Of a stretch of DNA of 64,000 nucleotides, positions 1-8,795 are shown in pieces. Location of the stretch: assembly GCF_002245215.1 (NCBI RefSeq), contig NZ_NPMR01000002.1, forward strand, positions 248,001 to 312,000. Reading direction: 5' to 3'. The notes below the pieces were generated by a model, which was not told the DNA's origin, made no database searches, and saw nothing but the letters and a program-made list of their open reading frames with translations. The stretch is from Microbacterium sp. Yaish 1. Its GTDB lineage: Bacteria; Actinomycetota; Actinomycetes; Actinomycetales; Microbacteriaceae. How positions within the stretch are numbered: position 1 is the stretch's first letter; each line of letters opens with the position of its first letter. A program made the position numbers and the translations under genes.

Positions 1-688
1 CGCCGACCTGGGCGTCATCGTCGCGTACGGCGGGCTCGTGCGCGAGCCGCTCCTGTCGGCACCGCGGCACGGGTGGATCAACCTGCACTTCTCGCTGCTG
101 CCGGCATGGCGGGGGGCGGCGCCCGTGCAGCATTCGCTCATCGCGGGGGACCGGATCACCGGCGTCAGCGTTTTCCAGCTCGTCCCCGAGCTCGACGCGG
201 GCGATGTCTTCGCGCAGACCCGCCACCCGGTGGATCGCGGAGCCACCGCCGGTGACCTCCTCGCAGGGCTTGCCGACCTCGGCGCGGACACCCTCTCGGA
301 TGTCGTCGACGCGATAGCCGACGGCACCGCGATCGCCGTCCCGCAGACGGGCGAGCCGACCCTGGCGCCCAAGCTCACGCTCGCCGACGGACTCCTCGAT
401 TTCGCACTGCCCGCCGACACAGTGCTCGACCGCTTCCGCGGCACGACGCCCGAGCCCGGCGCGCACACCACCGTCGTCGGTCAGCGGCTGAAGGTGCTCG
501 CGGCGCGGCGTGGACCGGATGCCTCGCTCGCACCTCGCGAGATCCGCCTCGTCGGTAAAGAGGTGCTCGTCGGAACCGCCGACGGAACGATCTCGCTCCT
601 GTCGGTGCAGCCCGCGGGCCGCGGCGCGATGCCGGCTCCCGACTGGTGGCGAGGGCAGCGCGCCGACAGTGTCGAGGCGGGATCGTGA
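1..688 (+). CDS. fmt: Methionyl-tRNA formyltransferase, C-terminal part (5' end outside window)
   Basis: Formylates the amino group of Met-tRNAfMet with 10-formyl-THF for translation initiation in the cytosol. The open frame enters at base 2 and runs to TGA at 686-688. Seen: NLHFSLLPAWRGAAPVQ carries the Asn and His of the catalytic Asn-His-Asp triad and the SLLP loop, and LDAGDV supplies the Asp. The C-terminal beta-barrel tRNA-binding domain follows. Only about 229 residues of a protein usually near 310 are present, so roughly the first quarter is missing. The stop overlaps the rsmB GTG start (GTGA), so the two genes are translationally coupled, an order common in bacteria. Confidence 0.95.
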   Translation, partial: ADLGVIVAYGGLVREPLLSAPRHGWINLHFSLLPAWRGAAPVQHSLIAGDRITGVSVFQLVPELDAGDVFAQTRHPVDRGATAGDLLAGLADLGADTLSDVVDAIADGTAIAVPQTGEPTLAPKLTLADGLLDFALPADTVLDRFRGTTPEPGAHTTVVGQRLKVLAARRGPDASLAPREIRLVGKEVLVGTADGTISLLSVQPAGRGAMPAPDWWRGQRADSVEAGS

Positions 689-2037
689 ACCCCGCGCGTC
701 GCGTCGCGTTCGACGTGCTGCGCGCGGTGGCCGACTCCGACGCGTACGCGAACCTCCTCTTGCCGCAGGAGCTCCGGCGGGCGGGACTCAGCCCCGCCGA
801 CGCCGGGCTCGCCACCGAGCTGACGTACGGCACCCTGCGCCGCCAGGGCACCTATGACGCGATCATCGAGCAGGCCTCGGGGCGCTCCATCGACACGATC
901 GATCCGCCCGTGCGCGACGCGCTGCGCCTCGGCGTCCACCAGCTGCTGTCGACGCGGGTCGCCTCTCACGCCGCGGTGAACGAGAGCGTCGAGCTCGTCC
1001 GGCGCGCGGGGGCGGCGAACGCGGCCGGCTTCGCCAACGCGGTCCTGCGGCGCATCGCCCGGGACAACCCGGGGGACTGGCTGCAGCGGGTGGACGCGGG
1101 AGCTCGATCCGACGATGAGCGGCTCGGCCTGCGCTTCTCCCACCCGGTGTGGGTCATTCGAGCGTTTCGTCGGGCCCTCGCGGCCGAGGGGCGTGCGGAG
1201 GAACTCGACGAGCTGCTGGCGGCAGACAACGTCTCGCCGAGTGTCACCATGACCGCGCTACCGGGCCTCGCCGACATTCCCGCCGACCGGGCCCGGACTC
1301 CGTACTCGCCGCTCGGTTTCCGCCTCGACGGCGGTGATCCCGAGCCATTGGTACGTCGCGCGGAGGGACGCGTCCGCGTCCAGGACGAAGGCTCCCAGCT
1401 CGCCGCGCTCGCCCTGTCGCGCGCGTTCCCGGTCCGGGCAGGCGAGCGCTGGCTGGATCTGTGTGCCGCTCCCGGCGGGAAGACGGCGGTCCTCGCCGCG
1501 GAGGCCCTCGCGGGAGGGGCCACGCTCGAGGCGAACGAGATCTCGTCCGCGCGTGCGCGCCTCGTCCGCTCCTCCGTCGCCGGCGTCCCCCTCGAGGTTC
1601 CCGTGTCGGAGGAGGACGGTCGCGAGCGTGCCGGCCGAGGCGGTTACGACCGCATCCTCGTCGATGCACCGTGCACGGGACTCGGCGCGCTCCGCCGCCG
1701 GCCCGAGGCACGCTGGCGCAAAGCCCCGGCCGACGTGCCGGATCTCAGCGCGCTGCAGCGCGAGCTGCTCGGCGCCGCCGTCGACGCACTCGCCCCGGGC
1801 GGGATCGTGGCCTACGTGACCTGTTCCCCCCACCTCGCCGAGACCGCCGTGGTCGTCGCCGATGTCCGGGCTGCCCACCCCGACCTGCGCGAGCTCGATG
1901 CCCGCGAGGTCATCCGGGCGGTCAGCCGCGGGGACATCGACCTGCCCGACCAGCAGGACGGGTCGGGCCGCGCTCAGCTGTGGCCGCACCGGCACGGCAC
2001 CGATGCGATGTCCATCACGCTCCTGCAGAAGCCGTGA
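685..2037 (+). CDS. rsmB: 16S rRNA (cytosine(967)-C(5))-methyltransferase
   Basis: Methylates a cytosine of 16S rRNA using S-adenosylmethionine. About 450 aa: an N-terminal NusB-like all-alpha RNA-binding domain (about residues 1-140) followed by a Rossmann methyltransferase domain. Seen: SAM-binding LDLCAAPGGKTAVLA, the DAPCTGLGALRRRPE motif IV with one catalytic Cys, and VTCSPH with the second Cys, the two-cysteine signature of RNA m5C methyltransferases. The GTG start at 685 was chosen because it overlaps the fmt stop. An in-frame ATG at 646 lies inside fmt and would add residues unlike the family. Adjacency to fmt supports a translation-maintenance operon. Confidence 0.95.
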   Translation: MNPARRVAFDVLRAVADSDAYANLLLPQELRRAGLSPADAGLATELTYGTLRRQGTYDAIIEQASGRSIDTIDPPVRDALRLGVHQLLSTRVASHAAVNESVELVRRAGAANAAGFANAVLRRIARDNPGDWLQRVDAGARSDDERLGLRFSHPVWVIRAFRRALAAEGRAEELDELLAADNVSPSVTMTALPGLADIPADRARTPYSPLGFRLDGGDPEPLVRRAEGRVRVQDEGSQLAALALSRAFPVRAGERWLDLCAAPGGKTAVLAAEALAGGATLEANEISSARARLVRSSVAGVPLEVPVSEEDGRERAGRGGYDRILVDAPCTGLGALRRRPEARWRKAPADVPDLSALQRELLGAAVDALAPGGIVAYVTCSPHLAETAVVVADVRAAHPDLRELDAREVIRAVSRGDIDLPDQQDGSGRAQLWPHRHGTDAMSITLLQKP

Positions 2038-2042
2038 CCGGC

Positions 2043-2048
2043 GATAAT
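2043..2048 (+). promoter_or_regulatory. -10 hexamer of rpe (GATAAT)
   Basis: GATAAT ends 6 nt before the rpe GTG, so transcription would begin at or next to the start codon (leaderless). No -35 is evident. This is independent of readthrough from rsmB. Confidence 0.6.
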
Positions 2049-2054
2049 GGGGGC

Positions 2055-2732
2055 GTGAGCGACGCCGACCCCCTGCGCATCAACCCCAGCATCCTGGCCG
2101 CCGACTTCGTGAACATGCAGGCCGAGCTCGGCCGCATCCGGTCGGCCGACTTCGTGCACGTCGATGTCATGGACAACCACTTCGTCCCGAACCTGACGTT
2201 CGGGCCGCAGATGGTCGAGCGGATCCAAGCCACGAGTCCCGTCCCCCTCGACGTCCACCTGATGATCTCGGACGTCGACCGCTGGGGTCCCGGCTACGCC
2301 GAGCTCGGGGCCGCGAGCGTGACCTTCCATCTCGAGGCCGCCACCGACCCCGTCGCGCTCGCTCGCCGGCTGCGCTCGATCGGCTCACGCGCCGGTGTCG
2401 CCGTCAAGCCCGCAACGCCCGTCGAGGGGCTCTTCGACGTCCTCGACGAGTTCGACCAGATCCTCGTCATGACGGTCGAACCGGGTTTCGGGGGCCAGAG
2501 CTTCATGGCCGACCAGATGCCGAAGCTCCGCCGGCTCGCCGACGAAGCGCGCCGGCGCGGTTCTTCCGTCTGGCTGCAGGTCGACGGCGGGATCTCCGAG
2601 TCGACGATCGCGCAGGCGGCCGAGGCCGGAGCCGACACGTTCGTGGCCGGCTCGGCGGTGTTCGGCGCCGATGATCCGGATGCCGCGATCGCGAGCCTCC
2701 GCGATCGGGCGCTGCGGGCGCACCGGCACTGA
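2055..2732 (+). CDS. rpe: Ribulose-phosphate 3-epimerase
   Basis: Interconverts D-ribulose 5-phosphate and D-xylulose 5-phosphate in the pentose phosphate pathway. The protein has 225 aa, the usual length, as a single TIM barrel. Seen: INPSILAADF at the N-terminus, HVDVMDNHFVPNLTFGP with metal-binding His and the catalytic Asp, DVHLMI with another metal-binding His, MTVEPGFGGQ, and VDGGI with the second catalytic Asp. The start GTG at 2055 was chosen over longer readings because the frame upstream lies inside rsmB, and a -10 sits exactly 6 nt before it. It probably supplies ribose 5-phosphate for the histidine genes that follow. Confidence 0.95.
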   Translation: MSDADPLRINPSILAADFVNMQAELGRIRSADFVHVDVMDNHFVPNLTFGPQMVERIQATSPVPLDVHLMISDVDRWGPGYAELGAASVTFHLEAATDPVALARRLRSIGSRAGVAVKPATPVEGLFDVLDEFDQILVMTVEPGFGGQSFMADQMPKLRRLADEARRRGSSVWLQVDGGISESTIAQAAEAGADTFVAGSAVFGADDPDAAIASLRDRALRAHRH

Positions 2733-2772
2733 TCCGTCGCCCGCCGCGGTCGGATCGCCCGTCGCGGGCCGG

Positions 2773-2778
2773 TACCCT
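2773..2778 (+). promoter_or_regulatory. -10 hexamer of hisE (TACCCT)
   Basis: TACCCT followed by 6 nt and GTG at 2785 implies a leaderless hisE transcript. It lies in the 52-nt gap after rpe. Confidence 0.5.
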
Positions 2779-2784
2779 GGCTAG

Positions 2785-3048
2785 GTGAAGACGTTCGACG
2801 CGCTGTTCGCAGAGCTGACCTCTATCGCCGAGACCCGGCCCGAGGGCTCGGGCACCGTCGCGCAGCTCGACCGCGGTGTGCACGCCATCGGCAAGAAGAT
2901 CGTCGAAGAGGCCGCCGAGGTCTGGATGGCGGCCGAGTACCAGTCCGATGCCGAGACGGCCGAGGAGATCTCGCAGCTGCTCTACCACCTGCAGGTGCTC
3001 ATGATCAGCAAGGGTCTGAGCCCCGAAGACGTCTACCGACATCTCTGA
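2785..3048 (+). CDS. hisE: Phosphoribosyl-ATP pyrophosphatase
   Basis: Second step of histidine biosynthesis: hydrolyses phosphoribosyl-ATP to phosphoribosyl-AMP and pyrophosphate. The 87-aa all-alpha MazG-superfamily protein has the family's typical length. Seen: the acidic metal-binding run [15 protein letters not shown] and a later [16 protein letters not shown] helix. The GTG start follows a -10 by 6 nt. As in other Actinobacteria, HisE is separate from HisI and lies next to hisG (41-nt gap). Confidence 0.95.
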   Translation: MKTFDALFAELTSIAETRPEGSGTVAQLDRGVHAIGKKIVEEAAEVWMAAEYQSDAETAEEISQLLYHLQVLMISKGLSPEDVYRHL

Positions 3049-3088
3049 GCGACGCCCCGCCCTCCCGCTCCGAGACAGAAAGACTCCC

Positions 3089-3931
3089 ATGCTGCGCATC
3101 GCCGTCCCCAACAAGGGATCGCTCGCCGAGACCGCTGCCGAGATGCTGGCCGAGGCCGGCTACACCGGACGCCGCGACTCGAAGGACCTCCACGTCATCG
3201 ACCCCGTCAACGAGGTCGAGTTCTTCTACCTGCGTCCGAAGGACATCGCCACCTACGTCGGCTCGGGTGCCCTCGACGTCGGCATCACCGGCCGCGACCT
3301 GCTGCTCGACGCCCGCATGCCGGGCGCGCGCGAGATCGAGCGGCTCGGCTTCGCCGGTTCGACCTTCCGCTTCGCCGCCCCGACCGGCACGTTCACCGAC
3401 GTCGCCGAGCTCGCGGGCAAGCGCATCGCCACGTCGTACCCCGGGCTCGTCGACGCGTTCCTCGACGAGCGCGGGATCGCCGTCGACCTCGTGCCGCTCG
3501 ACGGTGCCGTGGAGTCGGCGGTCCGCCTCGGCGTCGCCGACGCCGTCGCCGATGTCGTCGAGACCGGCACGACCCTTCGTCAGGCCGGGCTCGAGGTGTT
3601 CGGCCCCGAGATCCTCCGTTCCGAGGCCGTCCTCATCGCCGGTCCCCACGACGCCGACGGCACCGAGCGCCTGCTCCGCCGGCTCCGCGGCGTGCTCGTG
3701 GCGCGGCGCTACGTGCTGGTGGACTACGACCTGCCGGCCGCCCTCGTCGACGAGGCCGTCGCGATCGCCGGCGGCATCGAGTCGCCCACGATCTCGCCGC
3801 TGCGCGACCCCGAGTGGGTGGCGGTCCGGGTGATGGTGCCGCGCGCGAGCGTGAACACCACGATGGACGAGCTCTACGCGATCGGTGCCCGAGCGATCCT
3901 CGTCACCGCGATCCACAACGCGAGGCTCTGA
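3089..3931 (+). CDS. hisG: ATP phosphoribosyltransferase, long form
   Basis: First and committed step of histidine biosynthesis: joins PRPP to N1 of ATP. At 280 aa it is the long, self-sufficient form with a C-terminal ACT-like regulatory domain (about residues 205-280), normally the site of histidine feedback inhibition, so no HisZ partner is needed. Seen: [14 protein letters not shown] at the N-terminus, GITGRDLL, and the PRPP-binding [19 protein letters not shown] motif. It sits 40 nt after hisE and 1 nt before hisF, so hisE-hisG-hisF-hisI are probably one transcript. Confidence 0.96.
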   Translation: MLRIAVPNKGSLAETAAEMLAEAGYTGRRDSKDLHVIDPVNEVEFFYLRPKDIATYVGSGALDVGITGRDLLLDARMPGAREIERLGFAGSTFRFAAPTGTFTDVAELAGKRIATSYPGLVDAFLDERGIAVDLVPLDGAVESAVRLGVADAVADVVETGTTLRQAGLEVFGPEILRSEAVLIAGPHDADGTERLLRRLRGVLVARRYVLVDYDLPAALVDEAVAIAGGIESPTISPLRDPEWVAVRVMVPRASVNTTMDELYAIGARAILVTAIHNARL

Positions 3932-3932
3932 C

Positions 3933-4697
3933 ATGACGCTGGCACGCCGCGTCATCCCGTGCCTCGACGTCGCCGCGGGGCGCGTGGTCAAGGGAGTCAA
4001 CTTCGAGAATCTGCGCGACATGGGCGATCCGGTCGAGCTCGCCCGGCTGTACTTCGAGCAGGGCGCCGACGAGCTGACCTTCCTCGACGTCACCGCGACC
4101 GTCGATGGTCGTGCCACGACCTACGACGTCGTCCGGCGCACGGCGGAGCAGGTGTTCATCCCCCTCACCGTCGGGGGCGGCGTGCGCTCGGTCGATGACG
4201 TCGCGCGGCTGCTCTCGGTCGGTGCCGACAAGGTCGGCGTCAACTCGGCGGCCATCGCCCGCCCCGACCTCATCGGCGAGATCGCCGACCGTTTCGGCGC
4301 GCAGGTCCTCGTGCTCTCGCTCGACGTCAAGCGCGCTCCGGGCACCGAGTCGGGATTCGTCGTCACGACCCATGGCGGGCGCACCGCGACCGCGATCGAC
4401 GCCCTCGCGTGGGCGCGCGAGGCGATCGAGCGCGGTGCGGGGGAGCTGCTCGTCAACTCGATCGATGCCGACGGCACCAAGGACGGGTTCGACCTCGAGC
4501 TCATCTCGCTGATGCGCGAGGCGTCGTCCGTTCCCGTGATCGCCTCGGGCGGCGCCGGAGCGACCGAGCACTTCGTCCCGGCCATCGAGGCGGGCGCGGA
4601 TGCCGTGCTCGCGGCATCCGTGTTCCACTCGGGCCAGCTCGCGATCGGCGACGTGAAGGATGCGCTGACCGCTCAGGGCATCGAGGTGCGGCGATGA
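3933..4697 (+). CDS. hisF: Imidazole glycerol phosphate synthase, cyclase subunit
   Basis: Closes the imidazole ring of imidazole glycerol phosphate, with AICAR as by-product, using ammonia from the HisH glutaminase. It is a 254-aa TIM barrel. Seen: [20 protein letters not shown] with the catalytic Asp near residue 11, the LSLDVKR motif with the second catalytic Asp, and two phosphate-binding loops, GGVRSVDD and [10 protein letters not shown]. The ATG at 3933 follows the hisG stop by 1 nt. hisH and hisA are not in this window and must lie elsewhere. Confidence 0.96.
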   Translation: MTLARRVIPCLDVAAGRVVKGVNFENLRDMGDPVELARLYFEQGADELTFLDVTATVDGRATTYDVVRRTAEQVFIPLTVGGGVRSVDDVARLLSVGADKVGVNSAAIARPDLIGEIADRFGAQVLVLSLDVKRAPGTESGFVVTTHGGRTATAIDALAWAREAIERGAGELLVNSIDADGTKDGFDLELISLMREASSVPVIASGGAGATEHFVPAIEAGADAVLAASVFHSGQLAIGDVKDALTAQGIEVRR

Positions 4698-5050
4698 CCG
4701 AGAGCATCGACGAACGCATCGCGCGGGTCTCGTTCGACGCGAACGGGCTCGTCGCCGCGATCGTCCAGCAGCACGACACGCGCGAGGTCCTCATGCTGGC
4801 GTGGATGGATGCCGAGGCGCTGCGCCGCACGCTCACGAGCGGGCGCGTGACGTTCTGGTCGCGCTCGCGCCAGGAGTACTGGCGCAAGGGCGATACCTCC
4901 GGCCACATCCAGCTCGTCCGCGGGGCGCGGCTCGACTGCGACGGCGACGCCGTGCTCCTGCTCGTCGAGCAGGTCGGCGCGGCATGCCACACCGGCGCCC
5001 GCACGTGCTTCGACGCGGACGACCTCGACCCGGTCGTCGCGGTGCCATGA
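4694..5050 (+). CDS. hisI: Phosphoribosyl-AMP cyclohydrolase
   Basis: Third step of histidine biosynthesis: opens the adenine ring of phosphoribosyl-AMP. It is a 118-aa monofunctional HisI without the HisE fusion seen in enteric bacteria. Seen: [31 protein letters not shown], and zinc-binding cysteines in LDCDGD and ACHTGARTC. The ATG overlaps the hisF TGA, and its own stop overlaps the ATG of the next membrane gene. In many Actinobacteria trpE follows hisI at this point, but here it does not. Confidence 0.95.
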   Translation: MTESIDERIARVSFDANGLVAAIVQQHDTREVLMLAWMDAEALRRTLTSGRVTFWSRSRQEYWRKGDTSGHIQLVRGARLDCDGDAVLLLVEQVGAACHTGARTCFDADDLDPVVAVP

Positions 5051-5652
5051 CCCGCCGGTCCCGGATGCTCGCGGTCCTCGCGGCCGTCGTCGGCGGCGGC
5101 CTCGCGGTCATCGGCGCGACCCAGCCCTGGCTCGAGGCGACGCTGCGCGACGGCGCTCAGGCGGTCCTGCCGGTGCCGGGCACCGAGGCTCTCCCGCTCG
5201 TCACCCCGCTGGGGCTCGCGGCGCTGGCCCTCGGTCTGGCCCTCTCGATCGTCGGGACGGTGCTCCGTTACATCTTCGGCGTCATCGGCGTGCTCATCGG
5301 CGCTGCGCTCCTCGCCGAGTCGCTGCGTATCGCTCTCACCGCGCCGCCGGAAGCCGTGGTGGGCGTCGTCGCCGACGCGACCGGACTCGCGGGGGTCGAG
5401 GCGGTCGGGACGCTCGTGTCGGCCATTGCCGTCACCGCCTGGCCGTGGATCACCGCGGTCGGTGCGGCCGCCGTGTGCGCGGGGGGCGTGCTCACCCTCG
5501 TGACGGCTCGCTCGTGGCGCAGCACGGCGCGACGCTACCGCACCGACCCCGCGGCCGAGGCCCGGCGTCCCGGCGGGTCGCGTCCGCATGACTCCCACGA
5601 TCCGATCGATTCCTGGGACGACCTCAGCCGTGGGTCCGATCCGACCGCCTGA
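5047..5652 (+). CDS. Trp-locus-associated integral membrane protein
   Basis: The 201-aa membrane protein resembles the small family habitually encoded in actinobacterial tryptophan operons (the position of Rv1610 in Mycobacterium). Its function is not established. Seen: four hydrophobic segments at about residues 9-28, 50-70, 73-92 and 125-160, with the GATQPW motif in the first loop, then a hydrophilic Arg/Asp-rich tail of about 45 residues predicted to be cytoplasmic. The ATG overlaps the hisI stop (ATGA), so its translation depends on the his operon. That is unusual: in relatives trpE normally stands between the two. Confidence 0.75.
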   Translation: MTRRSRMLAVLAAVVGGGLAVIGATQPWLEATLRDGAQAVLPVPGTEALPLVTPLGLAALALGLALSIVGTVLRYIFGVIGVLIGAALLAESLRIALTAPPEAVVGVVADATGLAGVEAVGTLVSAIAVTAWPWITAVGAAAVCAGGVLTLVTARSWRSTARRYRTDPAAEARRPGGSRPHDSHDPIDSWDDLSRGSDPTA

Positions 5653-5659
5653 GCCCCGG

Positions 5660-5665
5660 TAGACT
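5660..5665 (+). promoter_or_regulatory. -10 hexamer before the small membrane gene and trpCBA (TAGACT)
   Basis: TAGACT lies 34 nt before the ATG at 5700, giving a leader of about 28 nt with a good AAGGAG ribosome site at 5690-5695. It is the nearest candidate promoter for trpCBA. No Trp-codon-rich leader peptide or attenuator hairpin is seen here. Confidence 0.5.
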
Positions 5666-5699
5666 GACCTCAGCCCGAGAAATCCCGCGAAGGAGAACA

Positions 5700-5927
5700 A
5701 TGAGCAACATCGGCGACCCCGGCCACGGACACTCCCCGGCGGCGTGGACCGCTGTGGTGATCATGCTCCTGGCGTTCGCGCTGGGCACCCTGTTCTTCTG
5801 GCTCGACATGCCGGTGCTCGTCTGGGCCTCCGCGGGTCTCCTCGTCGTCGGCCTGATCGTGGGCTGGGCCATGGCGAAGGCCGGCTACGGCGCCTACGGC
5901 GACAAGTACACCCCGAAAGCGCACTGA
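5700..5927 (+). CDS. Small two-helix membrane protein of the trp locus
   Basis: The 75-aa protein has two transmembrane segments (about residues 17-35 and 37-57), a His/Gly-rich N-terminus (GDPGHGHSP) and a C-terminal [15 protein letters not shown] tail. The same small protein is regularly found between the Trp-associated membrane gene and trpC in Microbacteriaceae, and it resembles the DUF6704 family. The function is unknown. The start is supported by AAGGAG 5 nt upstream and a -10 at 5660. trpC begins 1 nt after its stop, so it belongs to the trpCBA transcript. Confidence 0.8.
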   Translation: MSNIGDPGHGHSPAAWTAVVIMLLAFALGTLFFWLDMPVLVWASAGLLVVGLIVGWAMAKAGYGAYGDKYTPKAH

Positions 5928-5928
5928 C

Positions 5929-6705
5929 GTGCTGGCCGGTCTCACGGCCGGCGCCGTCGAGGATGCCGAGGCCCGTGCGGCCGAGCGACCCCTCGCCGTC
6001 GTCGAGCGCGACGCGCTCGCTCAGGCTCCGGCCCGGGACGCCCTCGCGGCGCTCGCGCCGGCCGAGCGGGTCAAGATCATCGCCGAGGTCAAGCGCGCGA
6101 GCCCCTCGCGGGGCGATCTCGCCGCGATCCCGGATCCCGCCCTCCAAGCGGCGCGTTACCAGGAGGGCGGCGCTTCCGTCATCTCGGTGCTGACCGAGGG
6201 CCGCCGCTTCAAGGGGAGCCTGGCCGACCTCGAGGCCGTTCGCGCCGAGGTGTCGATCCCCGTTCTCCGCAAGGACTTCATCGCAGGCGCCTATCAGGTG
6301 TTCGAAGCGCGGGCCGCCGGCGCAGACCTCGTACTCCTCATCGTCGCCGCGCTCGAGCAGCCGGTGCTGGCCGAGCTCCACGAGCTCGTGCTCGAACTCG
6401 GCATGACGCCGCTGGTCGAGACCCACTCGCTCGACGAGGTGCATCGTGCCGCCGACATCGGAGCGCGTCTGGTCGGCGTCAACGCGCGCAACCTGTCGAC
6501 GTTCGAGCTCGATCGCGATCTCTTCGGCCGGCTCGTGGAGCACCTTCCGGCTGACGCCGTGAAGATCGCGGAGTCGGCTGTCCTCACCCCCGACGACGTG
6601 GCCCACTACCGTCGCGCGGGTGCCGACGCCGTTCTGATCGGCGAGGCGCTCGTGACCAACGATCCGGTGACCACCCTGCACGCATTTCTGGAGGCCGGCG
6701 CGTGA
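5929..6705 (+). CDS. trpC: Indole-3-glycerol phosphate synthase
   Basis: Converts carboxyphenylamino-deoxyribulose phosphate to indole-3-glycerol phosphate. It is a 258-aa monofunctional TIM barrel. Seen: [14 protein letters not shown] with a catalytic Lys, [19 protein letters not shown] with the second catalytic Lys, [10 protein letters not shown] and IAESA. The GTG at 5929 follows the preceding stop by 1 nt, and its own stop overlaps the trpB GTG. TrpE, TrpG, TrpD and TrpF are not encoded in the window. Confidence 0.95.
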   Translation: MLAGLTAGAVEDAEARAAERPLAVVERDALAQAPARDALAALAPAERVKIIAEVKRASPSRGDLAAIPDPALQAARYQEGGASVISVLTEGRRFKGSLADLEAVRAEVSIPVLRKDFIAGAYQVFEARAAGADLVLLIVAALEQPVLAELHELVLELGMTPLVETHSLDEVHRAADIGARLVGVNARNLSTFELDRDLFGRLVEHLPADAVKIAESAVLTPDDVAHYRRAGADAVLIGEALVTNDPVTTLHAFLEAGA

Positions 6706-7961
6706 GCCTGCGAGAACAGCACGGTCCCTTCTTCGGCGAGTTCGGCGGGCGGTTCATGCCCGAATCCCTCATCGCCGCGATCGACGAGCTGACGGCGGTG
6801 TACGAGTCGGCGATGGCCGACCCCGAGTTCGCTGCCGAGCTGGCGCGCACCCTCGCGACGTACGCGGGTCGTCCTTCCGCCCTGACGGAGGTTCCCCGCT
6901 TCGCCGAGCACGCGGGGGGCGCGCGAGTGTTCCTCAAGCGCGAGGACCTCAACCACACGGGCTCGCACAAGATCAACAACGTCATCGGCCAGGCGATGCT
7001 GACCAAGCGTCTCGGCAAGACCCGCGTCATCGCCGAGACCGGAGCCGGTCAGCACGGTGTCGCGACGGCGACGGCAGCAGCCCTGTTCGGCTTCGACTGC
7101 ACGATCTACATGGGCGAGGTCGACACCGAACGGCAGGCCCTCAATGTCGCGCGCATGCGCCTGCTCGGCGCCGAGGTCGTGCCGGTCACGACGGGGTCGC
7201 GCACGCTCAAGGATGCGATCAACGAGGCATACCGCGACTGGGTCGCCTCGGTCGAGACCACCAACTACATCTTCGGCACGGCGGCGGGGCCGCATCCGTT
7301 CCCCGCGATGGTGCGCGATTTTCAGAAGATCATCTCGGAAGAGGCCCGCGAGCAGCTCCTTGCCGAGACCGGGCGGCTTCCGGATGCCGTCGTCGCGTGC
7401 GTCGGCGGCGGCTCGAACGCGATCGGCATGTTCGACGCGTTCCTCGACGACGAGGGCGTCGCGCTCTACGGCGTCGAGGCCGCGGGTGACGGAGTCGACA
7501 CCGAGCGCCACGCCGCGTCGATCGGACGGGGGCGCCCCGGCGTCCTGCACGGGGCGAAGACATTCGTGCTGCAGGACGAGGACGGCCAGACGGTCGAGTC
7601 GCACTCGATCTCCGCGGGACTCGACTATCCGGGCGTCGGACCCGAGCACGCCTGGCTGGCGTCGATCGGTCGTGCGTCGTACATCCCGGCGACCGACACG
7701 GAGGCGATGGAGGCCCTGCGGCTGCTGAGCCGCACCGAGGGCATCATCCCCGCGATCGAGTCTGCTCACGCTCTGGCCGGTGCCCTGCGGATCGGCCGCG
7801 AGCTCGGTCCCGACGCCATCATCGCCGTGAACCTCTCCGGCCGGGGCGATAAGGACATGGACACCGCGGCGCGCTGGTTCGAGCTGTACGACGACGGCGC
7901 GGAGCCGGTGGTCGAGCCCGCTCACGACGAAGCCGCATCGGGCGAGGGAGTGGAACTGTGA
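6702..7961 (+). CDS. trpB: Tryptophan synthase beta chain
   Basis: Condenses indole with L-serine to tryptophan with pyridoxal phosphate; works as an alpha2-beta2 complex with TrpA. It has 419 aa. Seen: [16 protein letters not shown] with the PLP-binding Lys at about residue 90, [12 protein letters not shown] (substrate Glu and Gln), and the phosphate-binding [10 protein letters not shown] loop. The N-terminus [15 protein letters not shown] is the standard TrpB1 start. GTGA overlaps on both sides (with trpC and trpA) give tight coupling for equal subunit amounts. The last 15-20 residues extend beyond the usual end with a short acidic tail. Confidence 0.97.
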   Translation: MSLREQHGPFFGEFGGRFMPESLIAAIDELTAVYESAMADPEFAAELARTLATYAGRPSALTEVPRFAEHAGGARVFLKREDLNHTGSHKINNVIGQAMLTKRLGKTRVIAETGAGQHGVATATAAALFGFDCTIYMGEVDTERQALNVARMRLLGAEVVPVTTGSRTLKDAINEAYRDWVASVETTNYIFGTAAGPHPFPAMVRDFQKIISEEAREQLLAETGRLPDAVVACVGGGSNAIGMFDAFLDDEGVALYGVEAAGDGVDTERHAASIGRGRPGVLHGAKTFVLQDEDGQTVESHSISAGLDYPGVGPEHAWLASIGRASYIPATDTEAMEALRLLSRTEGIIPAIESAHALAGALRIGRELGPDAIIAVNLSGRGDKDMDTAARWFELYDDGAEPVVEPAHDEAASGEGVEL

Positions 7962-8752
7962 CCTCCCGCGTCGCCGCTGCCATCGACGCCGCACACGCCG
8001 AGGGTCGTGGTGCGTTCGTCGGCTACCTCCCGCTGGGCTTCCCCGATCTCGAGACGAGCATCGAGGCGGCCGTCGCACTGGCCGAGTCCGGCGCCGACGT
8101 GCTCGAGCTCGGCCCCCCGTACTCCGATCCCGTGATGGACGGCGTCGTCATCCAGGAGGCGACCCAGGTGGCCCTGGCCGCGGGCTTCCGCCTGCGCGAC
8201 ACCTTCAGCGCGGTCCGAGCGATCGCGGCGCGCGTCGACATCCCGATCCTCGTGATGACGTACTGGAACCCCGTGCTCCAGTACGGCGTCGACCGTTTCG
8301 CGGACGACCTCGCCGCCGCCGGCGGCGCCGGTCTGATCACACCGGACATCACCCCGGACGCCGCACCCGAGTGGCTCGCGGCATCCGAGCGCACGGGTCT
8401 GGACCGCGTCTTCCTCGCCGCTCCCACGTCGACGGACGAGCGACTGCGGATGATCGTCGAGGCCTCGACCGGGTTCGTGTACACGGTCTCGACGATGGGC
8501 ATCACGGGGGAGCGGACCGAACTCGACGCGGCCGCCCGGACCCTGGTCGGCCGACTCCGCGAACTCGGCGCGGTGCATGCCTGCGTCGGCATCGGCATCT
8601 CCACGCCCGATCAGGTCGCGGGAGTCGTCGACTACGCCGACGGCGCGATCGTCGGAACCGCGCTCGTGCGCGCTCTGCGCGACGGGGGAGTCGCGGGGCT
8701 CGCCGACACCGCGCGCGCACTCGCGGCGGGCACCGCCCGCGAGCGCGTCTAG
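7958..8752 (+). CDS. trpA: Tryptophan synthase alpha chain
   Basis: Cleaves indole-3-glycerol phosphate to indole, which is channelled to TrpB. It is a 264-aa TIM barrel. Seen: [13 protein letters not shown] at the N-terminus, [16 protein letters not shown] with the catalytic Glu and Asp, [13 protein letters not shown], and the phosphate-binding IGISTPDQ and GAIVGTALV loops. The Tyr in PPYSD replaces the commoner Phe. The GTG overlaps the trpB stop. Its TAG stop at 8750-8752 is also the first half of the lgt -10 hexamer. Confidence 0.96.
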   Translation: MTSRVAAAIDAAHAEGRGAFVGYLPLGFPDLETSIEAAVALAESGADVLELGPPYSDPVMDGVVIQEATQVALAAGFRLRDTFSAVRAIAARVDIPILVMTYWNPVLQYGVDRFADDLAAAGGAGLITPDITPDAAPEWLAASERTGLDRVFLAAPTSTDERLRMIVEASTGFVYTVSTMGITGERTELDAAARTLVGRLRELGAVHACVGIGISTPDQVAGVVDYADGAIVGTALVRALRDGGVAGLADTARALAAGTARERV

Positions 8753-8755
8753 ACT
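8750..8755 (+). promoter_or_regulatory. -10 hexamer of lgt built on the trpA stop codon (TAGACT)
   Basis: TAGACT begins with the TAG stop of trpA. Transcription would start near 8762, giving a leader of about 34 nt before the lgt ATG. It lets lgt be expressed independently of the trp genes. Confidence 0.55.
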
Positions 8756-8795
8756 TTTCCGGTCGCACGACCGCCGAATTCCGAGGGACGATCCG

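Noticed and set aside
5653..5928. Trp attenuator or T-box before trpC
   Set aside because: No Trp-rich leader, competing hairpins or T-box sequence is seen; the leader is only about 28 nt.
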